64,000 nt of DNA, from contig NZ_ASSJ01000047.1 in the NCBI RefSeq assembly GCF_000473895.1, forward strand, positions 1-64,000, in the 5' to 3' direction. The notes under the pieces were generated by a model, which was not told the origin of the DNA, ran no database searches, and saw only the letters and a list, made by a program, of their open reading frames with translations. The translations under genes were made by a program, and so were the position numbers. The number at the start of each line of letters is the position of its first letter. Positions within the stretch are counted from its first letter, which is position 1. Of this stretch, positions 29,403 through 38,164 are shown in pieces. The DNA is from Rubidibacter lacunae KORDI 51-2 (GTDB lineage Bacteria; Cyanobacteriota; Cyanobacteriia; Cyanobacteriales; Rubidibacteraceae).

Positions 29403-29725
29403 GGGTTGTATTTGAAATTGCTGACAAGCAATTGAAATCTGCGATCGATGGTTGCGCGACTGTATCGTTGCACGACTTTGCCGACGCCTGCGCCGCTCAG
29501 TTGGTGAGTAGTCTACAGACTGGTGGGTAGTCTGCAGCCGCATTTTAACCCCGATGGTTGCGGAGACAAGCAGTCGCTGCGTCGCACACGGGGCGCGCTC
29601 GCACTCGATGGCAATCGTAGGCCATCTGACCCGAACCTGCTGCGCGAACTCGTTACGATCGATTGTAAAGTTTAAAACCTATTCCCGGCCGCCGCTCGCC
29701 GTTGCAGCGAGGCTGCTGCCGGGAC
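29403..29725. other. spacer between pdxJ and ycf54
   Basis: 323 bases. No ORF, RNA gene or terminator that I can support; presumably holds the ycf54 promoter. Confidence 0.5.
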
Positions 29726-30472
29726 CTAGAACTCGCCGCGCATGGCAAGCTTCATTTCTCGGATGGCGCGATCGAGCCCGACCAGAACCGCGCGGCTGAT
29801 GATGCTGTGCCCGATGTTGAGCTCTTCCATGCCAGGAAGTTCGGCAACGGGGAGGACGTTCCAGTAAGTCAGCCCGTGACCGGCGTTGACGCGCAATCCA
29901 CCAGCGATCGCTCGCTCGCTGGCGGCGGCAAGGACGGCTAGTTCGCGCTGGCTCTCGCTATCTCCTCGAGCCTCGGCGTATTTGCCAGTATGCAACTCGA
30001 TGAAGGCCGCTCCGGTGTTGGCGGCAGCGTCGATTTGCGTTGAGTCGGCGTCGATAAACCAGCTCACAGGAATGCTGGCATTCTTAAGAGTCTCGACGAT
30101 CTGTCTCATACGCGGCAGCGCGCCGGCCACGTCAAGACCGCCCTCGGTAGTGACTTCTTCGCGGCGCTCGGGGACGATCGTGACGTAGTCGGGACGAATG
30201 TCGAGGGCGATCGCTACCATCTCGTCAGTAGGAGCCATCTCCAGGTTCAGGTGCGTGCGGACCGTTTGTCGCAGCAATTTTACGTCGCGGTCCTGGATGT
30301 GGCGGCGGTCTTCGCGCAGATGAACCGTGATGCCGTCAGCTCCGGCGAGCTCGGCGATCGCAGCAGCACCGACTGGATCGGGTTCGACGGTGCGGCGTGC
30401 TTGCCGGATGGTGGCAACGTGGTCGATATTGACACCGAGGGTAAGTCGGCGAGGAAGCAAAGCGTCTGTCAT
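29726..30472 (-). CDS. pdxJ: pyridoxine 5'-phosphate synthase
   Basis: Condenses 1-deoxyxylulose 5-phosphate with 3-amino-1-hydroxyacetone phosphate to pyridoxine 5'-phosphate (DXP-dependent vitamin B6 pathway). The 248-residue TIM barrel shows [77 protein letters not shown] and [12 protein letters not shown]. Active-site Glu and His residues are all present. ATG 30470-30472. Confidence 0.96.
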   Translation of the reverse strand: MTDALLPRRLTLGVNIDHVATIRQARRTVEPDPVGAAAIAELAGADGITVHLREDRRHIQDRDVKLLRQTVRTHLNLEMAPTDEMVAIALDIRPDYVTIVPERREEVTTEGGLDVAGALPRMRQIVETLKNASIPVSWFIDADSTQIDAAANTGAAFIELHTGKYAEARGDSESQRELAVLAAASERAIAGGLRVNAGHGLTYWNVLPVAELPGMEELNIGHSIISRAVLVGLDRAIREMKLAMRGEF

Positions 30473-30759
30473 ACGGTAGGGTCGGGGTCGCGCGGGGCGT
30501 TCCTATATTCTGTGAATTTTTTCTAGGGCAACGCCTATTGCAGTTGCATCTGGTGTTTAACAGTCCGATTTTACCAAGCAACCCGTAGGACTTCTGGCGA
30601 GATGGAGATTGCTTTAGTGGTGCAAAGCAATCTGGATAACAGAACACCTTAAGCCATGCATACCGTCACTAGCGGTTTTCTGAAGTGAGACTCCGAGCAC
30701 TGAGAGCATATCTCCGCCACCCCACTTCTTTACTGCCAACTCTTCACGTAGTTCAACAG

Positions 30760-31830
30760 CACTGCTGCTAAAAAAACCGAGCTACCTCGTTACCTTGGCT
30801 GGATGGTTTTAGGTCTCATCGGCTACGAAAACCTGAGCCTTACAGTTGGGAAGCTGACATTCGCAGTCGCGCTAACCAGGCTCAGAACAGACAGCGACAC
30901 TGGGAGCGCTTCTTGATTAATCCAAACATTCACTTGCAAGCTCTATGTAACCCTGTTGCTTGGAGTGCTGCACTATGGGCAAGGTCGGCGTCTTTCCCAG
31001 AGCAGGAGATGACTGTGTTTTGCAATCGGTTCTTCGTAGCGCACCTCTCTGAGGTCTGCTTTAGGCAACCCGTTCCGTTGTCGTGGAAACTGCTCGAGCT
31101 CAACAGTCCTGTTGTTGCTTTTCCGGCTTATCGCGGCTAGCTGCCCCTTGCCGCGGGCTTTCTGACCTCCTTCTACCCGGACGTCTTGCTGACAAACGAC
31201 CGGGGCTTCGCCAACCAAGAAATGTTGCACTGGATGCAGCAAAGCACTTGGCATTATTGCCTGCGATTACCCACCGAAGTGACCATCCCAGGTCCAGACC
31301 GATATCCCAATGATGTGCAGCAGCTTTGACCCGGGAAAGGTGAGGCCAATATGCTGAAGCATCTTCGTCTAGTGAGCCAAGGCATTTACCACAGTCAGCT
31401 CATCCCAGCCAGCGTACCCGGCGCCAGCGAACCCTAAGCGGTCATTTCGTAAGAATCTTCCTCTTTGCAGACCTTTGAACAATACAGTCTGCGCTTTGCA
31501 GTGGAGGACCTATTTCTCGACAGAATATCTGGGCTTTACAGCTGGTGGGTGTGCATCTGCGGCCGGTCCGTGCGCAAAGCATTTGTATTTCGGGGTTGCC
31601 GTCGCGCTGCTGTGGTCCACCTGCCAGGGTTTACCCGTGGACAGGGTGGATTATGTTGTCAGGTGACCCGCTTGATGTCGGGGTTTGAGCTACCTGAAAA
31701 TTGGCATAGCTTGGTAGCAAGGAGTCGTGGCGTATGGACGCCAATTGCTTAAAGCTTAAACGGTTTCAGCAGTTGAGCCGGAACCCTGCTTTACTGCGAA
31801 GAATGCTCGAGCCAAACATGACAATCGACT
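30760..31830 (+). pseudogene. decayed IS4-like transposase
   Basis: Degenerate transposase, no intact frame. The first block (about 30870-31140) reads FLINPNIHLQALCNPV and CNRFFVAHLSEVCFRQPVPL and ends at TAG 31138-31140. The second block (about 31140-31330) reads DVLLTNDRGFANQEMLHW followed by WHYCLRLPTEVTI. The third (about 31465-31530) reads QTFEQYSLRFAVEDLFLDR, containing the family's C-terminal E region. The last, frameshifted (to about 31830) reads GVAVALLWSTCQGLPVD and DANCLKLKRFQQLSRNP. This order matches DDE transposases of the IS4-like type frequent in cyanobacteria. Multiple stops and frameshifts make it non-functional. No terminal repeats were identified. Confidence 0.75.
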
Positions 31831-31935
31831 CTTTTTTTTCGCATGCGCTCTCTGCGCTTCCATGCATGACTGATGCAATTTTCAGAGATAAGGTTTTCAG
31901 CAAGGCACTGCCGCGTTGCCCCAACTCGCGACACC

Positions 31936-31976
31936 ATTGCAAAATGTGGTTGTGGTATTGCAAAATGTGGTTGTGG
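31936..31976 (+). repeat. two-copy tandem repeat, 21-base period
   Basis: ATTGCAAAATGTGGTTGTGG occurs at 31936-31955 and again at 31957-31976, separated by one T. It lies just downstream of the transposase remnant. Confidence 0.9.
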
Positions 31977-32053
31977 CAAAGACTTTTAGCTCAGCAACAA
32001 ACTACCGATTTCGCAGTGTTTGAATGCGCTAGCTTCCTGAAATATCCGTAGTT

Positions 32054-32149
32054 TTACTCGGCGCTGATGGTGAAACGCGACTGCTTTTCGAGAGCTGTTT
32101 CGGCCATGACCTGGTTTTCGAGCAAGAGATCGGTGGCAGGCTTAGGCAT
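32054..32149 (-). CDS. putative 31-residue peptide
   Basis: A short frame with an AGGAG Shine-Dalgarno 8 bases before ATG 32147-32149. It encodes MPKPATDLLLENQV followed by MAETALEKQSRFTISAE and a TAA stop. The composition (acidic, with a hydrophobic LLL) is compatible with a small regulatory or precursor peptide, but I do not recognise a family and no modification enzyme is nearby. It may be a chance frame. Confidence 0.3.
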   Translation of the reverse strand: MPKPATDLLLENQVMAETALEKQSRFTISAE

Positions 32150-32409
32150 GGGGGTTTTCTCCTGAAGTTACCTGACGTCAAACCATGCTATTTGCGAAAG
32201 TGTCTGACTAGAACCAGCTTCACACAGAGTGCTTGCGCGATCGCCTTGACTATCAAGTTGGTTCGAGTCACCCGAGAAGCCGGACAACGCCTTGAAATTT
32301 TTTATATTTCTTAGTAGTACCCCCCTTATATATAGATTTTACGGATTTGCCCATGCTATTCTAATGAAAAGTTAAACCTTCTCAAATGATTTGATTAGGA
32401 GAAAAATCC

Positions 32410-33066
32410 GTGCCATCTTGTATCCTAAGACTTGAAAAAGTAAAAATCCATAAGAAGTTCGAACCGTTGCCATTTGACAAAGCAGAGGTGAAATTTTATA
32501 GTTTCGTAGCGGATGAGAGCCTGTCCATTCCTGAATTAGATGTTCTTTTGGCTTCTACCGATCCAAGCACAGTCCGCGCACAAATCAAAGATGTCTCGAA
32601 GGCTATCCTCGATCGCTGGGAAAGCGTGTTAATTGAAAATGTCAAGAAAAATCACGTCTTTACTTTTGGCGATACAGGTAAGGTGATTTATCGTTCGACG
32701 ACGATTCCCGAGTCTTTGGATTGGTTGATGTTGGTTGTAGAGATCGATCGCGATATTCAAAACTTGAGCGATCGTATTGACGAGATATTGCCCGAAGCAA
32801 GCGCTGACAAATTGGCTGAAAACCTTGCTCCCCTTGCTGAACTAGAAGCTTTACCTCAACTTGATGCAGCCAGAGCGATTTCCAAATTCCTCTTGCGATC
32901 GGTCACTACTTTTATGAAGAATAATAAGAACGATCAAATCGGTCTCATTGAACAATCCTTTGTAAGGAAGTTTGATTATCCAGATGGTCGCCGCGAAGGT
33001 GACGAAATCCAAGACTTGACTGGAAACATGTGGTACACGTACAAGCTGTTTGCAGATGCAGATTGA
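32410..33066 (+). CDS. hypothetical protein (AT-rich orphan)
   Basis: A 218-residue soluble acidic protein that I do not recognise. Charged N-terminal part (LRLEKVKIHKKFEPLPFDKA), a middle AQIKDVSKAILDRWESVLIEN, and a C-terminal part ending EIQDLTGNMWYTYKLFADAD. No signal peptide, membrane helix or known catalytic motif. Base composition is clearly more AT-rich than the core genes and only one HIP1-like site is present, consistent with acquisition by transfer. GTG start 32410, preceded by TTAGGAG at 8 bases. It lies in an accessory stretch beside a transposase remnant. Confidence 0.7.
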   Translation: MPSCILRLEKVKIHKKFEPLPFDKAEVKFYSFVADESLSIPELDVLLASTDPSTVRAQIKDVSKAILDRWESVLIENVKKNHVFTFGDTGKVIYRSTTIPESLDWLMLVVEIDRDIQNLSDRIDEILPEASADKLAENLAPLAELEALPQLDAARAISKFLLRSVTTFMKNNKNDQIGLIEQSFVRKFDYPDGRREGDEIQDLTGNMWYTYKLFADAD

Positions 33067-33726
33067 AATGCTCCTGGATTTTCAACGTGCCTTTAACAAT
33101 CTCGTGAATTGACATTGAAGGGGAGGTCTCGAAAAGGTTACCCACTCAACTGAAAGTAAAGGTAAACTATAGTGATCTTCTGTTGATAGAAGAAGTAGGT
33201 CTCGAAAAGCTTTCAACATCCAGAGCAGCGCTTCTGGGTCTACAACTGGAGCGATCGCTGCGGCGCGCGCTGGGTCACGCGCAGTCGTTAGGTGCCGCGC
33301 GATTGACAAATGTCGTGCGGCGGGCGATCGCACAGGGTCAGCCGGCGGCGGCGATCGCTTGGACTCATTCCCTTAGGAGTCCGCGCTGCCGTTTGTATCA
33401 GTAGAATTCGGATATTCTTTCCAGTCTAAGCTCTTGACATCTGACCAATCCTCTTGCACCAAGGGGTACGGCTTTTGTCAGTGACATTCTTGGCTGGCTC
33501 TGCCTAGCCTGGATTATTCATGAACTCTTATGCGGAGACCCTTAACCTTTTGCAGTGCAATGCTTGCAGTCTTCTTCGCTCAATGACAACGCGTTTCTAC
33601 ACACGTAGATTGGAGACTAGTCAGAGCAAGGGTTTGAGGCTTCGTCAATATCTTCGTGAATAATCCAGGCTAGAGGATTCAGCGAGATGGGCTGGGTGCC
33701 CTCAGAGGATAGGACCTGCCGCTAGC
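33067..33726. other. intergenic, no gene seen
   Basis: About 660 bases. Contains a 13-base direct repeat AGGTCTCGAAAAG (33124-33136 and 33197-33209). Short frames exist but have no coding character. Confidence 0.5.
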
Positions 33727-34326
33727 TTAGTTGGAAGTCAGCCTTCGTATTCTTTTCTCGTTGAATGCAGCAACAATCTCTGGCCGCACAACCGTGGTCT
33801 TAAGTGTGAAATCTGGAATTGGGTTTGGCGCTTTGCCCATTTCTGGAAATTCCCTTAAAGCCGCGTATGTAATGATATTGGCGATTAAAAACTCGGCATC
33901 ACTTCGCCAGTCACCGTCCAGTAGCTCTACGCTGGACGGCGTGGGTTCCACGGTGTTGAGATTAACCTTGTCAGCTTTGCCAGCAACACCGAACACTGAG
34001 CCAGCTATAGCTATAATCTTCCCAGCTGTTTCAAACCAGTCCGATAGTGTATCGATGCTCGACTTTACGTTGATTTCGAGGTCAGACACATCCCCGGTAG
34101 CACTCACTTTACATTTATAGAAAAGCTGATCGTCAGGGCGAAACCGTAGCCGATGTGAAATGTGATGTCCGTCAGTCCCATCAACGATCAGTCCACTGCT
34201 AGTTTTCGTAATGCGAGCCTTCTTGACGTTGAAGTCATGACCGTTTTTTGTCCATTCCACATCCTTGAGCTCCGGACCATCGAGCGCTGCTTTCAGCGCT
34301 TTTCTGAAATTGTTTTGGATAATCAT
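33727..34326 (-). CDS. hypothetical protein (AT-rich orphan)
   Basis: A 199-residue protein with no family that I recognise. The N-terminal half reads as beta-rich (VEWTKNGHDFNVKKARITK; RLRFRPDDQLFYKCKVSATG). One hydrophobic stretch (AGKIIAIAGSVFGVAGKA, about residues 100-117) could be a membrane or colicin-like helix hairpin. No HIP1 sites. Start at ATG 34324-34326 with CGGAG 7 bases upstream; a TTG at 34332 is the only alternative. Its position next to a MITE and a toxin-antitoxin pair suggests a mobile or defence-related region; no function assigned. Confidence 0.65.
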   Translation of the reverse strand: MIIQNNFRKALKAALDGPELKDVEWTKNGHDFNVKKARITKTSSGLIVDGTDGHHISHRLRFRPDDQLFYKCKVSATGDVSDLEINVKSSIDTLSDWFETAGKIIAIAGSVFGVAGKADKVNLNTVEPTPSSVELLDGDWRSDAEFLIANIITYAALREFPEMGKAPNPIPDFTLKTTVVRPEIVAAFNEKRIRRLTSN

Positions 34327-34667
34327 GTGCAACTCCGGCGGGCTGCTTGCCCTGCTAAAAGTTAATTCCTGAGCGATTTTTAGTAGAACCCAGACAGTAA
34401 TGATGGGTTTTCCAGGGTGTCCCTGAAGCTATTCAGGTCTTTCAATGCCTGGGTGTCCTACCTGCCAAGCTCGACGAGGATACGTCAAATCACAATCTGT
34501 CAAAATTGATGTGCTCCTGTCATGAAAAACGTGAGTAACTTCATTACGTTAGTGCTCCTATTCGATGTGTGTCGTACGCCTGCGCAGTGGCATTTTCTGA
34601 GTCACTCGAGAGGGTGCGCTCCCAGCTACCCCTCCCGTTGTCCTCTCCCTGAGGAGCAGCCATTTGA
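34327..34667. other. intergenic, no gene seen
   Basis: About 340 bases between the orphan gene and the MITE target duplication. Nothing supported. Confidence 0.45.
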
Positions 34668-34673
34668 TACTTA

Positions 34674-34884
34674 GGGTTTGCTGAAAAAGTCCAAAAAACG
34701 AATTTAAGGGGGCAGAGAGCTTATGAAAGCAGGCTTTTACCATCTAGCCCCAGGTTTTTCCCTGGGATTCTCGGCCCAAGTGCAAGGGTTTTGGTGCTCT
34801 GGTGCCTGTAACCTTGCACTTTTCTGGGATAGAAAACGCTGAGATCTTTTCATTGCTGTCATTCCAGCCTTTTTCAGCAAGCCC
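34674..34884. mobile_element. 211-bp MITE with 6-bp target duplication
   Basis: Ends are imperfect terminal inverted repeats: left GGGTTTGCTGAAAAAGTCC, right (reverse complement) GGGCTTGCTGAAAAAGGCT, 15 of the first 16 bases identical. The element is flanked on both sides by TACTTA (34668-34673 and 34885-34890), a 6-bp target-site duplication. It has no transposase ORF. Internally it carries AAGTGCAAGG (34778-34787) with its inverse CCTTGCACTT (34812-34821), and a CCCAGG/CCTGGG hairpin. It must be mobilised in trans by a transposase recognising GGGYTTGCTGAAAAAG; no copy of that is in the window. Confidence 0.85.
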
Positions 34885-34887
34885 TAC

Positions 34888-35088
34888 TTATGCTTCCATA
34901 ACGAACTCCCGCCCCAGTTTGTGAAAGATCGCTTGCCTGTTTTCTTCTAAGAAACCCCAAGCGCGAGAGATCTCCTGGCGTTTAGCAAAGAGCCAGAGCG
35001 ATCGCGACAAACCAACTGCTCTTTCGCGGGCGGGGGTCGCCGTTGGTCCATCCAGCGCAGATCGAACAAGGCGAGCGTTCGAGTACAT
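34888..35088 (-). CDS. small hypothetical protein or gene fragment
   Basis: A 66-codon frame. The last 45 residues (ERAVGLSRSLWLFAKRQEIS, then FLEENRQAIFHKLGREFVMEA) look like a genuine conserved C-terminus, whereas the first 20 are low complexity. It follows higA closely on the same strand. Its TAA stop lies inside the MITE target duplication, so the MITE landed right after the stop without changing the protein. It could be the tail of a truncated gene. Function unknown. Confidence 0.4.
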   Translation of the reverse strand: MYSNARLVRSALDGPTATPARERAVGLSRSLWLFAKRQEISRAWGFLEENRQAIFHKLGREFVMEA

Positions 35089-35095
35089 TTACAGG

Positions 35096-35377
35096 TTAGG
35101 CAACGTATAACCGCCCGATCTCAATGTTGCAAATTGCCTGCTCTGCATACCAAAGATCGTATTGCATTTGCTGGTTGAGCCAGCTCTCAGGAGTTGTATC
35201 AAAAGCTTTGCTTAACCGAATAGCCATTTCAGGGCTAATACCTGCTCTCCCATTCAAAATAGCGGATAGAGTCTTACGACTTACCCCTAACGCTTCAGCA
35301 GCCTCAGTTACAGTCAAATTCAATGGTTCGAGGCAAAGCTCCTTTAGAACTTCACCAGGATGTGGTGGATTATGCAT
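35096..35377 (-). CDS. higA: HigA-type antitoxin
   Basis: A 93-residue XRE/Cro-type antitoxin. It starts [19 protein letters not shown], the HigA signature, followed by a helix-turn-helix ([21 protein letters not shown], residues about 23-43) and [20 protein letters not shown]. It should bind and neutralise HigB and repress the operon. It is immediately downstream of higB with 5 bases between, the typical toxin-first HigBA order. Confidence 0.92.
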   Translation of the reverse strand: MHNPPHPGEVLKELCLEPLNLTVTEAAEALGVSRKTLSAILNGRAGISPEMAIRLSKAFDTTPESWLNQQMQYDLWYAEQAICNIEIGRLYVA

Positions 35378-35382
35378 TTTGT

Positions 35383-35662
35383 TCAGTGGTAATCCTCAAG
35401 ATCGACATTGCACGCATCAACCCCGCCAAAGCTAAACGAAATACGCCAACTCCCAGATACCCTCACAGACCAAGTTCCTTTGCGTTGCCCAGTTAGAACA
35501 TAAAGTACCAGTCCAGGCAAATTCATGACTTGCGGAGAAGTTGCTGCACTTAGGCGAGCTAAGATTATACGAATTTGTTTTGCATGCGTAGCCTGAATGC
35601 CTCGGGGTGTCCCTGATTCATAGAATCCCTGTAGTCCCCCGATGCTTAAAACTCGCAATCAT
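35383..35662 (-). pseudogene. higB: HigB-type toxin with 1-nt frameshift
   Basis: RelE-superfamily ribosome-dependent mRNA interferase. The main frame (35383-about 35640) reads GLQGFYESGTPRGIQATHA, then LPGLVLYVLTGQRKGTWSVR and [20 protein letters not shown], clearly HigB. The canonical N-terminus MIASFKHRG, with ATG at 35660-35662, is present but in a different frame. Removing one G from the G5 run (35636-35640, C5 on the plus strand) joins them into a perfect 92-residue HigB. As it stands, only a TTG at 35658 could initiate the toxin frame, giving a wrong N-terminus. Either the toxin is inactivated, the tract is phase-variable, or the sequence has an error. Confidence 0.85.
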
Positions 35663-35821
35663 ATATAAATTTTAACCTGTAACGTTTCAGGTTACACACT
35701 CCTTCAAGGTAGCGATCGCGCATTCTCGACGATACGTTTTTCTGCATCAGGCGATCGGTTGCTTGAACTTACATTCGGGCTGGGAAGTCTGGCTAAAGTA
35801 GAGTGCGAATTGGTTGGGTAA

Positions 35822-38023
35822 ATGGCATTGCGTGAGATCGTGAAGCAGCAGTCTCAGCGGCAGAGGCAACACCACCCCGCAAACCGCTGGTGCATCGGAA
35901 CGGGCATCGTCCTCGCGACGCTCCTCAGCATTTTGGCATGTGGCGAGCGTGGAACCCGCCAAGAAACCGGTAGTTCCGTCAAGCCCGCTCGCGAAACCGT
36001 CCTACCGTTAGAACCGGAACAATCGTTAATCTCGGTAGTTTTACCCCAAGACTTGGCCTCGCCAGATAACCTAGCTGCTGCTGGCGATCGCCTCAGCGAC
36101 GGCCGCATTCGCTACCGCCTGGCCGTTGAAGCGATCGCGCGCGGCGACGGCGACACCGCCCTCGTTTATCTCGACCAACTCGCAACCGACTACCCAGAAC
36201 TCGCCGACTACGCAAGACTTCAGCGGGCGATCGCCCTCAATCTAACTGGCGATCGCGCGCGCGCAAGGGCGTTACTGGTGGCGATGGTCCGCGCTCCGGA
36301 TACCCCCGTCCTAGCCGAAGCCTTCTATCAGCTCGGACGGCTCGGCGACGAGACCGCCCACGACAAACTGCTCGCGCGCTTTCCCCACTCCCCCCGCGCG
36401 ATCGCTATCGCCCGCGAACGGTTGAGCGCAGAGCCCAATTCCTTTCAATTGCAGTTGTTGCTCGCTACCTACGACCCCGCTGCAGCCGACGTCGCCGCGA
36501 TTCGCGATCGCTTAGCCCGCGACTTCGCCGAGCGCTTGATGCCCGCTGACTGGGAAGCAATCGCTGACGGGTACTGGGCACGCTGGCAGTACGGTCAAGC
36601 TGGCAATGCCTACCCCAATGCACCGACGACACCGCGCAATCTCTATCGCGCCGCCCGCGGCAAACACATTGCCGGGCAAACCACTGCTGCGATCGCCGCG
36701 TATCAACGCCTGTTTGCCGAATTCCCAACCGCCGAGATTACCGGCTTCGGACGCCGACGCTACGCGCTGTTGTTGCCGGTCGGTGAGGCGATCGCCCAAC
36801 TCGACCTTGCCATCGCCGAATTTCCCAAGGAAGCACCCGCAGCCCTGCGCCAGAAAGCCGATTTGCTTGACAATGCGGGCGATACTGCTAGGGCCGATGT
36901 GCTCCGCGATCGCCTTCTTAGCGACTATCCCGAGTCCGATGCTGCGGCTGAGCTGCGCTGGGAGCGCGCGCAACAACATTGGCAAAGCGGCGACCTCGCC
37001 AATGCCCAGCTCCAGGCTCAAGCGATCTTCGACATCAATTTCGATAACTCAATTGCACCCAAAGCCGGCTATTGGTTTGGCAAGTGGAGCGCGCAGCGCG
37101 GCGATCGCGATCGTGCCCGGTGGGCTTTCGAAACCGTTCTCGCGCGGTATCCTGAGTCCTATTATGCTTGGCGCTCGGCCGTTCAGCTCGGCTGGGATGT
37201 AGGCACCTTCGAAACCCTCCGCGCCCGCATTCCCGAGATCGTGAAACCCGACGAGCACCTGTTACCGCCAGCCGGGTCGATTGAAGTCCAAGAACTGTAT
37301 CGCCTCGGGTTCGTTGAAGACGCTTGGCGGCATTGGAAAACTGCCACGGGCGATCGCGCGGACCTCTCGGTCAGCGAACAATTCACCGACGGCATGCTCG
37401 ACCTCGCCGTCGGCAACTACCTGCGCGGAATCCAACAAGTCGGCGACCTCCGCGATCGAGACGAACCCGGCGATCGCGACCAGTGGCAATTACTCCGCGC
37501 CCATCCCGGCTACTGGCACGTACTGTTCCCGTTTCCCTACGAAATACCGGTCCGCACTTGGTCGAAAACGCGCCAGCTTAATCCGCTGCTCGTCCTCGGA
37601 CTGATCCGTCAGGAGTCGGCTTTTGAAGCCGATATTGCTTCATCTGCCGGGGCACAGGGCTTGATGCAAATCATCCCCAGCACCGGGAAGTGGGTTGCCG
37701 ACAAAATCGATCTCAAGACCTATTCATTGAGCGATCCCGAAGACAACATCCGTCTCGGCACGTGGTATTTGCGCTACACGCACCGGGAATACGACGATCG
37801 CTCGGTGCTCGCTGTCGCCAGCTACAATGCCGGACCGGGGAATGTCGCGAAGTGGGTGCGGCGCTATGGGTACAACGATCCCGATGTCTTCGTCGAGAAC
37901 ATTCCGTTCTCCGAAACCAAAGGTTACGTTGAATCGGTGTTGGGGAACTATTGGAACTACCTACGCCTGTACGATCCGACAGTCGCCCAAAAGCTCGCTC
38001 GACACCGCAATAGCGAGTTATAG
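35822..38023 (+). CDS. slt: soluble lytic murein transglycosylase (Slt family)
   Basis: Cleaves peptidoglycan glycan strands to 1,6-anhydro ends. The N-terminus has a hydrophobic segment ending LATLLSILAC (Cys 40), a likely lipobox, so it is probably a periplasmic lipoprotein. Residues about 80-560 are helical repeats forming the U-shaped superhelical domain of Slt70. The C-terminal SLT catalytic domain (about 585-720) has LIRQESAFEADIASSAGAQG (catalytic Glu in QES), LMQIIPSTGKW, and SVLAVASYNAGPGNV. The 733-residue length is normal. It contains at least 12 exact GCGATCGC (HIP1) sites, unusually dense. It stands alone; CmoB ends convergently 140 bases further on. Confidence 0.93.
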   Translation: MALREIVKQQSQRQRQHHPANRWCIGTGIVLATLLSILACGERGTRQETGSSVKPARETVLPLEPEQSLISVVLPQDLASPDNLAAAGDRLSDGRIRYRLAVEAIARGDGDTALVYLDQLATDYPELADYARLQRAIALNLTGDRARARALLVAMVRAPDTPVLAEAFYQLGRLGDETAHDKLLARFPHSPRAIAIARERLSAEPNSFQLQLLLATYDPAAADVAAIRDRLARDFAERLMPADWEAIADGYWARWQYGQAGNAYPNAPTTPRNLYRAARGKHIAGQTTAAIAAYQRLFAEFPTAEITGFGRRRYALLLPVGEAIAQLDLAIAEFPKEAPAALRQKADLLDNAGDTARADVLRDRLLSDYPESDAAAELRWERAQQHWQSGDLANAQLQAQAIFDINFDNSIAPKAGYWFGKWSAQRGDRDRARWAFETVLARYPESYYAWRSAVQLGWDVGTFETLRARIPEIVKPDEHLLPPAGSIEVQELYRLGFVEDAWRHWKTATGDRADLSVSEQFTDGMLDLAVGNYLRGIQQVGDLRDRDEPGDRDQWQLLRAHPGYWHVLFPFPYEIPVRTWSKTRQLNPLLVLGLIRQESAFEADIASSAGAQGLMQIIPSTGKWVADKIDLKTYSLSDPEDNIRLGTWYLRYTHREYDDRSVLAVASYNAGPGNVAKWVRRYGYNDPDVFVENIPFSETKGYVESVLGNYWNYLRLYDPTVAQKLARHRNSEL

Positions 38024-38164
38024 CGGGAAGTCAACCGCAATTGCAGTGCGGGTGCAGCGTGCCATAGCGCCATTCAGGCAACCTTGGGCTGACGCCGGTT
38101 TCGGTAAACCGAGAGATGTTGTATTTCGATCGCGCGCGTTGTGTTTGGAGCAAGCCTGCCGCAT

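Noticed and set aside
32260-32270. GGTTCGAGTCA resembling a tRNA T-arm
   Set aside because: The flanking bases do not pair into a T-stem and no acceptor or anticodon arm is present.
33183-33404. 73-codon frame in the gap after the first orphan gene
   Set aside because: Composition changes abruptly within it, no similarity recognised, no convincing start signal.
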